A stretch of 37,560 bases of DNA. It comes from Verrucomicrobiota bacterium. GTDB lineage: Bacteria; Verrucomicrobiota; Verrucomicrobiia; Opitutales; Opitutaceae. The DNA lies in assembly GCA_023446865.1 (NCBI GenBank), contig JAEXPL010000324.1:1-37560 (forward strand), written 5' to 3'. How positions within the stretch are numbered: position 1 is the stretch's first letter; the number at the start of each line of letters is the position of its first letter. Shown here one piece after another: positions 16,125 to 26,437 of the stretch. The notes under the pieces were generated by a model that was not told the DNA's origin, made no database searches, and saw only the letters and a list, made by a program, of their open reading frames with translations. Both the position numbers and the translations under genes were made by a program.

Positions 16125-16943
16125 TCAGGGCAAACCGCCCGCGAAGTCCACCATCTCCCGCCAATACCGCTCGCCCGCCACTTCAGGAAGGTTGTTGTGA
16201 TTGCCGGCGGGCACCCAAAAGGAGCGCTTCGGCTCGGGTGCGGCCTCGAAGAGCCGGCGACCGTGTTCCCACGCGATCACGCCGTCGTCGAAACCGTGGA
16301 TCACCAGCACCGGACAGCGCACCTCGTGCATCCGGCCTAGGTTCGGCATCCGGTCGCCCAACACGACCGGCGCACCGGTCATCACCCGGTAAGCGCTCAT
16401 GAACGCGCTCTGAAGAATCAGCCCGCCCACCTGCTCGCGCGAGGCGAGCCACAGCGCCCCGGCCCCGCCGAGGGAGAAGCCGTTGACGATGATCCGCTCC
16501 TTTCGCCAGCCAAGCGTGGCGGTCGCATAGCGGTACGCGGCATCGGCGGCGGCGTAGAGTCCCGCCTCGCTCGGCTTGCCGCCGGTAAGTCCGTACCCGG
16601 GATAATCCACGGCTAGGACGGCAAAACCATGGCGCACTCGCCCGTCGATCTGCTCCATCGCCGATCCGAGATCCTCTCCGTTACCGTGGAAATAGATGAG
16701 CAGGTGCTTGGCTTGCGGATTCGGCCGGTAGACCGCGGCGAACCTCTGCCCTTCTCCGCCCGGCAATATCACCAGCCCGGGCAACGTCTCCCCGTAGGTC
16801 GGCAGCGGCGCCGGGAAAAGCATCGAGACAGAAATCCACCGCGCCCACAGGCAGAGGAGCGCGTACAGCACCGCGAGAACGAGCGCGATCAGCAACACCG
16901 GCCGCAGCACGCCGGGTCTCTTGGGATGTTCGCTGGTTGTCAA
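16125..16943 (-). CDS. Membrane-anchored alpha/beta hydrolase
   Basis: A 272-aa serine hydrolase of the ABHD13/Bem46-like type. An N-terminal membrane helix (about residues 13-35) anchors it. The core shows oxyanion motif HGNGED (86-91), nucleophile elbow GFSLGG with Ser157, acid in HGFDDGV (Asp219 or 220), and His249 in AGNHNN. Substrate is unknown. The probable start is TTG at 16943, the first possible start after an in-frame stop; an internal GTG at codon 12 would remove part of the anchor region. It lies between the exporter operon and hisS, separated from hisS by two palindromes. Confidence 0.85.
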   Translation of the reverse strand: MTTSEHPKRPGVLRPVLLIALVLAVLYALLCLWARWISVSMLFPAPLPTYGETLPGLVILPGGEGQRFAAVYRPNPQAKHLLIYFHGNGEDLGSAMEQIDGRVRHGFAVLAVDYPGYGLTGGKPSEAGLYAAADAAYRYATATLGWRKERIIVNGFSLGGAGALWLASREQVGGLILQSAFMSAYRVMTGAPVVLGDRMPNLGRMHEVRCPVLVIHGFDDGVIAWEHGRRLFEAAPEPKRSFWVPAGNHNNLPEVAGERYWREMVDFAGGLP

Positions 16944-16976
16944 AGTGTTCGCTCGTCAACGGCCGCCAGCTCGTGG

Positions 16977-17055
16977 GGCCGGTCTTTGACCGGCCGCCTC
17001 AGGCTCACTCCCCGAAGCCGGCACCCGCGAAGAGGGTCCAGTCGAAGACTGGACC
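16977..17055. repeat. Paired-palindrome intergenic element, locus 1
   Basis: Two perfect inverted repeats lie here. GGCCGGTC/GACCGGCC with loop TTT spans 16977-16995. GGTCCAGTC/GACTGGACC with loop GAA spans 17035-17055. They are 39 bases apart, and the second is followed by TACTTG. The element is just 3' of hisS on the minus strand. The layout recurs at 29342-29420, so this looks like a dispersed REP-like element. It could also act as a weak terminator or RNA-stabilising structure, but there is no T-run. Confidence 0.8.
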
Positions 17056-17063
17056 TACTTGTT

Positions 17064-18395
17064 TCACGCTTTGCCGAGCAACTCGCCCACGGCTTGCAGC
17101 AGGTGGTCGCGACGAATCTCGCGCTCCGTAGCGTCGGCAAGGAGCTTCATCTTCACCGCACCACGAGCGAGCTCATCACCGCCATAGATGATCGCGAGCC
17201 GCGCCTTGTTCTGGTCGGCCTGCTTGAACTGCTTGCCGAAGCCGGCGTCCTTGAGCGGATACTCGACACGGTAGCCCGCGGCGCGCAGCGCGCGGATGTC
17301 GGCCAACGCGGTCTTCCGCTCGGCCGGGCCGCCGATGATGCAGAAGATGTCCGGCGCCGAGACGATCTCGGGCAGCAGGTTCTTCGACTTCAGCATCTCG
17401 CTGATGACGACATCACCGATCGCGAAACCGGCCGCCGGTAGATCCGGACCGCCGAGCTTCTTGACGAGGTTGTTGTAGCGTCCGCCGCCGGCGATCGCGC
17501 GGAACTCGCCGCTGCGGTCGAAGGCTTCGAACACGAAGCCGGTGTAGTACGCCAGTCCACGGACGACGCCGAGGTCGACCTGGATGAACGCCCCGAGGCC
17601 CATCGCCTCGAGCCCACCGAGCAGCGTGCGCCAATCGGTCAGGCGGGCGGCGAGTGCCTCCGCGGCGGGTCCGCCGGCGGCGGTCACGGGCGCGAGACGC
17701 TCCTCAAGCGCGGTGAGAGAATTGATCTTGGTGAACGATACGATCTCCGCGCGTTTCTCGGGCGCCAGGGGGCCGTGTTTCTCCTCGAAGAACTTGAAGG
17801 CGTCGTCGCCCTGTTTCTCCAGGCGGTCGATCGTGCCGAGCACATCGGGCACCTGCGCCTCGGTGTAGCCGATCGCCTGCAGGTAGTAGAACCAGAGGTT
17901 GCGGTCGCTCAGGCGGATGAAGAAGTCGCGCTCGGTCAGCCCGGTGGCGGAGATGCACGCGATCAGCAGCGCGATGAGCTCGACCTCGGCCTCGGGGCCG
18001 GCCTCACCGAGCAGATCGGCGTTGAACTGGAAAAAGGCGCGAAGGCGGCCCTTCTGGGCGCGCTCGTAACGGTAATGTTCGCCGATGTTGAACCACTTGA
18101 TCGGGCGTCGCATCGCACCCGCGCGTTCGCCGACCATGCGGCAGAGCGTCGGGGTCATCTCGGGGCGCAGGGATACGTCGCGGCCACCCTTGTCGGTGAA
18201 GCAGAAGAGCTGCTGCTCGATCTCCTCGCCCGACTTCGCCTTGTAGAGTTCAAGCGGCTCCAACACCGGGCCATCGTACTCGAGGAAATTCGAGGCGATG
18301 GCAGCTTGCCGCCAAAGGCGAAACAGGAAGTTACGCCGGGCGGTTTCGTCGGGATAAAACTCGCGGAACCCCGGCAGGGTCTGGAACTGGGCCAT
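17064..18395 (-). CDS. hisS: Histidyl-tRNA synthetase
   Basis: A 443-aa class II synthetase charging tRNA-His. It begins with LPGFREFYPDE, followed by a motif 2 region (RPIKWFNIGEHYRYERAQKG). The histidine-specific blocks are QFNADLLGE, RGLAYYTGFVFEAF and GGGRYNNLV. The C-terminal anticodon-binding domain (from about residue 350) reads ALRAAGYRVEYPLKDAGFGKQFKQAD. Length is normal. The ATG at 18395 sits directly on the conserved start. No T-box or other leader is seen upstream. Confidence 0.96.
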   Translation of the reverse strand: MAQFQTLPGFREFYPDETARRNFLFRLWRQAAIASNFLEYDGPVLEPLELYKAKSGEEIEQQLFCFTDKGGRDVSLRPEMTPTLCRMVGERAGAMRRPIKWFNIGEHYRYERAQKGRLRAFFQFNADLLGEAGPEAEVELIALLIACISATGLTERDFFIRLSDRNLWFYYLQAIGYTEAQVPDVLGTIDRLEKQGDDAFKFFEEKHGPLAPEKRAEIVSFTKINSLTALEERLAPVTAAGGPAAEALAARLTDWRTLLGGLEAMGLGAFIQVDLGVVRGLAYYTGFVFEAFDRSGEFRAIAGGGRYNNLVKKLGGPDLPAAGFAIGDVVISEMLKSKNLLPEIVSAPDIFCIIGGPAERKTALADIRALRAAGYRVEYPLKDAGFGKQFKQADQNKARLAIIYGGDELARGAVKMKLLADATEREIRRDHLLQAVGELLGKA

Positions 18396-18465
18396 GTGGG
18401 AACGAAGCGCCTGCGGCGCAATAAACAGTTGAGAAGCGTTGCGACCGGCAGCGGCGCCGGAGAAG

Positions 18466-18492
18466 AGAAAAGCCGGGATCAGCGATCCCGGC
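18466..18492 (-). terminator. Rho-independent terminator of the HU/IHF-like gene
   Basis: On the minus strand, a 9-bp stem GCCGGGATC/GATCCCGGC with a 3-nt loop is followed by TTTTCTC. It begins 20 bases after the HU/IHF-like stop and separates that gene from hisS. Confidence 0.85.
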
Positions 18493-18512
18493 CAAAGTTA
18501 CGGGCAAGCCGC

Positions 18513-18875
18513 TTAGGCGGTCGGCGCAGAAGGGTTCGCGGACGGCGGCGGCACGATGCCACGCTTGTCGACTTTGCTCAGCTCCAGCTTCTTGAGCTTG
18601 GCCTTCAAAATCTTGCCGGACTTGAACTTCACCACGGCGCGGGTCGGGATCACGACCTCGGTCTCGGGCTTGTTCGGATTGCGGCCGATGCGAGCCTTGC
18701 GCACCTGGACCTCGAGCACGCCGAAGTTGCGCAGCTCGACGTTACGGCCCGAAGCGAGGGCGTCCTGAATGATATCGAGCGCCATCTGGACCGACTGCTG
18801 AACTTCCTTCTGCGGGAAGCCGGTCTTCTGATAGATCTCCAGAACGATCTCGCGCTTGGTGAGGTTGTTGGACAT
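18513..18875 (-). CDS. HU/IHF-family DNA-binding protein
   Basis: A 120-aa nucleoid protein that bends DNA. It begins with the family start LTKREIVLEIYQKTGFPQKE. The HU core (VELRNFGVLEVQVRKARIGR) and the beta-arm with RNPNKPETEVVIPTRAVVKF follow. The arm has the RNP tip that wedges into DNA. The N-terminal 90 residues are IHF/HU-like. The last ~30 (KLELSKVDKRGIVPPPSANPSAPTA) are an extra Pro/Ala-rich tail. AGGAG lies 8 bases before the ATG. The gene is monocistronic, with its own promoter-like site and terminator, and is divergent from the ClpX-like gene. Confidence 0.93.
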   Translation of the reverse strand: MSNNLTKREIVLEIYQKTGFPQKEVQQSVQMALDIIQDALASGRNVELRNFGVLEVQVRKARIGRNPNKPETEVVIPTRAVVKFKSGKILKAKLKKLELSKVDKRGIVPPPSANPSAPTA

Positions 18876-18923
18876 GTTGCGGGTCTCCTGTTGCGAAAAT
18901 TCTTTCGGTGGAAAACGTGCGTT

Positions 18924-18953
18924 AAGCTATTGCTGGACGTCATTTTGCGTCAA
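18924..18953 (-). promoter_or_regulatory. Probable promoter of the HU/IHF-like gene
   Basis: On the minus strand TTGACG (18953-18948) is followed after 18 bases by TAGCTT (18929-18924). This lies about 50 bases before the start codon, in an AT-richer stretch of the divergent intergenic region. The -35 match is good and the -10 match weak. Confidence 0.5.
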
Positions 18954-18977
18954 CCCGAAACCCGAATTACTCCGGCC

Positions 18978-20594
<1,617 letters not shown>

Positions 20595-20609
20595 CCCGTT
20601 TCGCGGAGC

Positions 20610-20628
20610 GCCGGCGCGAGCCGCCGGC
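20610..20628. repeat. Inverted repeat after the ClpX-like gene
   Basis: GCCGGCG/CGCCGGC forms a 7-bp stem with a 5-base loop, 15 bases after the stop. There is no T-run, so terminator function is doubtful. Confidence 0.35.
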
Positions 20629-20716
20629 AATTCCGCGCTCGCCCTTCCCTCGCGGGTTTGCGTCTGCTCTCGGCTCGCCAATCCGCGCTCCGCAAACCGA
20701 ATTCCGCAATCCACCC

Positions 20717-21412
20717 GTGCCCGATCCCGCCGCAGTCCAGTCGATGTTCGGCCGCATCGCCCGCCGCTACGACCTCGCCAACCGCCTCCTCAGCGGCGGC
20801 ACCGACGTGTGGTGGCGCTGGCGCCTGCGGCGCGCCGTGGCGCGTTGCCGTCCGCAGGATGTGCTCGATCTCGCCACCGGCAGCGGCGATGTCGCCTTCG
20901 CCCTCGCCAGCGGCCTGCCCGACGCCGTGCGGATCACCGGTATGGATTTCTGCCAGCCGATGCTCGAAGAGGCCGTGGTGAAGAAGGCGCGCTCTCCGCG
21001 CTACGCCAAGATCGAGTTCCGCCAGGGCGACGCGATGGCGTTGCCCCTGCCCGACGCCGCGTTCGACGTGCTCACCATTTCCTTCGGGCTGCGCAACGTG
21101 GCCGACCGCCACAAGGCCCTCGGCGAGATGCGCCGCGTGCTCCGGCCCGGCGGCACACTCTTCGTCCTCGAGTTCTCGCAACCGTACCGTTGGTTCGCGC
21201 CGGTCTACTATTTCTATCTGCGCTGCATCCTGCCGTGGTTCGCCTCCGCCCTCACCGGCGACAAGGGCGCCTACGAGTACCTCGGCGGTTCGATCGCGCA
21301 GTTTCCCGCCCGGCCGGAGATGTCGGCCGAGATCCTCCGTGCCGGTTTCGCCGCCGTGCAGGCGCGTCCGATGACCTTCGGCATCGTCGCCCTCCACGCC
21401 GCGCAGAAGTAG
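20717..21412 (+). CDS. MenG/UbiE demethylmenaquinone methyltransferase
   Basis: A 231-aa SAM-dependent C-methyltransferase for the last step of menaquinone (or a step of ubiquinone) synthesis. Conserved stretches are MFGRIARRYDLANRLLS at the start, the SAM motif VLDLATGSGDVAFAL, and GMDFCQPML. The family signature FGLRNVADRHKALGEMRRVL and LEFSQP follow. The length fits. The start is GTG at 20717, directly before the conserved N-terminus. Menaquinone is more likely than ubiquinone in the suggested phylum, so MenG is the likelier name. It sits 122 bases after the ClpX-like gene. Confidence 0.93.
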   Translation: MPDPAAVQSMFGRIARRYDLANRLLSGGTDVWWRWRLRRAVARCRPQDVLDLATGSGDVAFALASGLPDAVRITGMDFCQPMLEEAVVKKARSPRYAKIEFRQGDAMALPLPDAAFDVLTISFGLRNVADRHKALGEMRRVLRPGGTLFVLEFSQPYRWFAPVYYFYLRCILPWFASALTGDKGAYEYLGGSIAQFPARPEMSAEILRAGFAAVQARPMTFGIVALHAAQK

Positions 21413-21487
21413 CCTGCTCGCCGCTGCGGCCTCGCCATGGCCGTTGCTGTCGCTCACGCTCCGGCGCGTCTTCAATTGCACGCCGCC

Positions 21488-22669
21488 ATGCAAACCCTGC
21501 GCACCTTCGAGGGCTGGGAAGCTCGCCTCCGGCCGAGCGGCTTCGGCCGTTTCTTCGCCGCCGCCTTTCTCGCCTTCTGGCTCTGCGGCTGGGTCGTCGG
21601 CGAAACCTTCGCCCTGGGCATCTTGCTCGGCGCCGGCTGGACCTTGCTGACGGGCACGCCGCCGCATCCGGACTTTCCCCACATCTCCGGCGCCGCGCTC
21701 CTGCCGGTCGGGGGCTTCCTGCTGCTCTGGCTCACGTTGTGGACCTACGGCGGCCTCACCGCCTTCTGGACGTTGTTCCGCACGCTCTGGGGCGAGGATC
21801 GGATCATGGTGCGCGGCGATCTGCTGCGCATCGAGCGGCGCGCCGCGCCCTTCCGCCGCACTCGGGAGATTCCGCGCGACCAGATCCACGGTCTGCACCG
21901 GATGCCAGGCCGCAGCCCCCAACCCAGCCTGATGGTCGGCACCGCCCAAGGCTCCGTCCCACTCACCTCCTTCCTGCCCGCGGCGGAGCTCGACGCGTTC
22001 GAAGCCGAATTGCTGCGTGAGCTCAACCTCCGGACCGTCACCGCCGCCCGGTTACCGCCCGGCTGGGAGCAAGTCGCCGTTCCCGAGGGTGGCACGGCAC
22101 TGGTCGAGTCGCCCGCGCGCCGACGCCGCAACGGTCTGGTCGTCGGCACTATCGCCACCGCACTCGCACTGACCGCATTATGGAGCGCGGGCACGAACGA
22201 GCCGATCGCGACGGTCGTCTGCGCCGCACTCGCCGGACTCCTCGCCTGGGGCGCGTGGCGTCTGCTCTTCGGTCGCTATGAATGGCGCTGGGGCGGAGGC
22301 CGCCTGCGCCGCGACTGGCGCTGCCGCGGCACGGTCCGCACCGTGCGCGAAGGCAACCGGCTGCGTCTTTGCGTCTCCTCCGACAGCGACAACGACGACT
22401 GGTACAGTCTCGACCTCGTCGAAGACACCACGCCACGGCCGACCAGACACCGAGCGCAGCACATCGTCCACGTCATCCGCGACCCGAGTCTGCCCCGCGC
22501 GCTCGGCGAGTGGCTCGCCCGCGAATCCGGCCTGCCACTCGAGGACTCGCTGCCTTCCGCCTCCGCCAAAGCCGTCGATGTGGAGGAGCTTCGTCGCAAG
22601 CTTGAGGCCTCCGGCACGGTCGGCCGCTGGCTGGCGAGGTTCGTCCCGCCGGCCAGGACCAAGCGGTGA
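21488..22669 (+). CDS. Membrane protein with two helix-pair plus soluble-domain modules
   Basis: A 393-aa protein of unknown function. Two membrane helices (about residues 22-54 and 68-98) are followed by a soluble beta-rich domain (about 104-180) with DQIHGLHRMPG. A second helix pair (about 214-234 and 238-260) is followed by another soluble domain (about 263-350). Both soluble parts begin with a basic/aromatic strand rich in Arg (MVRGDLLRIERR; WRWGGGRLRRDWR). This suggests an internal duplication, perhaps of a bacterial PH-like fold, but that is only a shape argument. The ATG at 21488 was chosen over 21437 because the hydrophilic N-terminus starts there. It may be co-transcribed with menG (75-base gap) and converges on the next gene. 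Confidence 0.75.
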   Translation: MQTLRTFEGWEARLRPSGFGRFFAAAFLAFWLCGWVVGETFALGILLGAGWTLLTGTPPHPDFPHISGAALLPVGGFLLLWLTLWTYGGLTAFWTLFRTLWGEDRIMVRGDLLRIERRAAPFRRTREIPRDQIHGLHRMPGRSPQPSLMVGTAQGSVPLTSFLPAAELDAFEAELLRELNLRTVTAARLPPGWEQVAVPEGGTALVESPARRRRNGLVVGTIATALALTALWSAGTNEPIATVVCAALAGLLAWGAWRLLFGRYEWRWGGGRLRRDWRCRGTVRTVREGNRLRLCVSSDSDNDDWYSLDLVEDTTPRPTRHRAQHIVHVIRDPSLPRALGEWLARESGLPLEDSLPSASAKAVDVEELRRKLEASGTVGRWLARFVPPARTKR

Positions 22670-22690
22670 GTGTCGCTCAGAGCGCGGACC

Positions 22691-24880
<2,190 letters not shown>

Positions 24881-25006
24881 GGTCGGGTGTGGAACCACGT
24901 TCGGTGGTCCGATCGCACTGAAGGGCCTCCGGACACCTCCGCAAGGCGCGTTCCTTGATCCTCGTCGCGGTCCAGCACTCGCCAGCCTCGCGCCCAGCGA
25001 CCCGCT

Positions 25007-26287
25007 TCAACGCCGGAAGCGTTCGATCTCGCGCAGGGTCCGTTCCATCGCGCCCTGGTTCGCCTTGTGCCAGGCGCTCGCCGCGGCCGCCATCCGCTCG
25101 CGACGCTTCGCATCGCGCAGCAACGCCAGCCCTTGGTCGACGAGCTCGACCTCGTCGCTCACGCACAGCGCGGCTCCGCACTCGGTGAGCGACGCAGCCG
25201 CCGCCCGGAAGTTGCTCATCGCCGGACCAAACAACAGCGGCTTCTCCAGCAACGCGGCCTCGATCGGCGTCTGCCCGCCCTCGTTTGGCGGCAGGCTCTT
25301 GCCCACAAACACGAGGTCGGCCACCTGCGTAAGCTTCTGGAGCTCGCCGGTGGTGTCGGCCACGCACACGTCGACCAGACCGAGCGCCTGCCCGCGCGAC
25401 CGCAGGTGCCAATTGAGCGGACGCGTGCCGAGCAACGTCTCGATCTCCGCACGGCGTTCCGCGTGCCGCGGCACCAGCAGCAACTGGCACACGATGCCGT
25501 CGCGCCGCGCACGTTCCAGCAGACGCAACATCGCCAGTTCCTCGCCGGGCCACGTCGAGGAGCCGAGGATCACCAGCTGGTTGTCGGCAAAACCGAGCTC
25601 GCGGCGCAGCATCGCCCGCTCCCACGTGTCGAGCGGCTTGATCGCCACGTCGAACTTCAGGTTGCCCGTGATGACCAGCCGATCCGCCGGCACGCCGAGC
25701 GAACGGAAACGCTCCGCATCCTGGTCCGACGACGGCAGGATGCACGCGATCTTCCGATACAAACGCCCGGCCAAGGTGCGCACGGCGTGCAATCGCCCGA
25801 AACTGCGATCCGACAACCGGGCGTTGACGAGCACCACCGGAACGTGGCGCTTGGCCGCCTGCGCGAGGTGTTCGGGCCAGAGTTCGCTCTCGGCCAGCAG
25901 GACGAGGTCCGGCCGGACCGCCGCCCACGTCCGCCGGCTGAACAGCCACCAATCCAACGGGAAATAGCCCACGCCCACCGCCAAGCCGGCGAACTTCTCG
26001 CGCGCCAAGGCGTACCCGGTGCTCGTGGTCGTCGTGAGGTACACTTCGGTCCGGCCGTCGGCCACCAGGCGCTTGAGCAGCGGCCCCATCGCCAGCACCT
26101 CGCCCACGCTCACCGCTTGCAACCAGACTCTGGTCACGCCGGGCCGCTTCTCCGGCAGCGGCGCCACGGAGCCGAACCGCTGGCCGAAGCCCGCGCGATA
26201 ACCGCCGCGTTTCCACATGCGACGCAGATAGAACGGCGCCGCGAGCAGGACCACGGGCAGGAAGAAGAGACGGTAGAGCCAGAGCAT
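25007..26287 (-). CDS. waaA: 3-deoxy-D-manno-octulosonic acid (Kdo) transferase
   Basis: A 426-aa glycosyltransferase of family GT30 that adds Kdo to lipid A on the inner face of the inner membrane. An N-terminal hydrophobic anchor (about residues 3-20) is followed by VWLQAVSVGEV, with the catalytic-region Glu. Further landmarks are the ESELWPE block, the NARLSDRSF segment, GNLKFD, GSSTWPGEE, and the CMP-Kdo-binding end region NEGGQTPIEAALLEKPLLFGP. Length matches WaaA/KdtA. The ATG at 26287 begins at the anchor. The gene implies a lipopolysaccharide-bearing outer membrane and is divergent from the M16 peptidase. Confidence 0.95.
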   Translation of the reverse strand: MLWLYRLFFLPVVLLAAPFYLRRMWKRGGYRAGFGQRFGSVAPLPEKRPGVTRVWLQAVSVGEVLAMGPLLKRLVADGRTEVYLTTTTSTGYALAREKFAGLAVGVGYFPLDWWLFSRRTWAAVRPDLVLLAESELWPEHLAQAAKRHVPVVLVNARLSDRSFGRLHAVRTLAGRLYRKIACILPSSDQDAERFRSLGVPADRLVITGNLKFDVAIKPLDTWERAMLRRELGFADNQLVILGSSTWPGEELAMLRLLERARRDGIVCQLLLVPRHAERRAEIETLLGTRPLNWHLRSRGQALGLVDVCVADTTGELQKLTQVADLVFVGKSLPPNEGGQTPIEAALLEKPLLFGPAMSNFRAAAASLTECGAALCVSDEVELVDQGLALLRDAKRRERMAAAASAWHKANQGAMERTLREIERFRR

Positions 26288-26437
26288 GCGGGAGGACGGT
26301 GCCCCGCAAAATCGGCGCACGCTCGCTCCGGCTCAAGCTCAGGTTTCGCCCGCCGCTGCGGCCACCCCTCCCCGCCCGGGACCGTTCGTCACCGGCGGCT
26401 TGTCCCGGCGCCACAAGTGCGTCTCACTCGCCGCCGC

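Noticed and set aside
17775..18977. Upstream extension of the ClpX-like frame
   Set aside because: The open frame runs antisense through hisS and the HU gene. The real protein starts at 18978, where normal coding character begins.
25067..26437. Upstream extension of the M16 peptidase frame
   Set aside because: It is antisense to the Kdo transferase gene, and the signal peptide begins at 26438.
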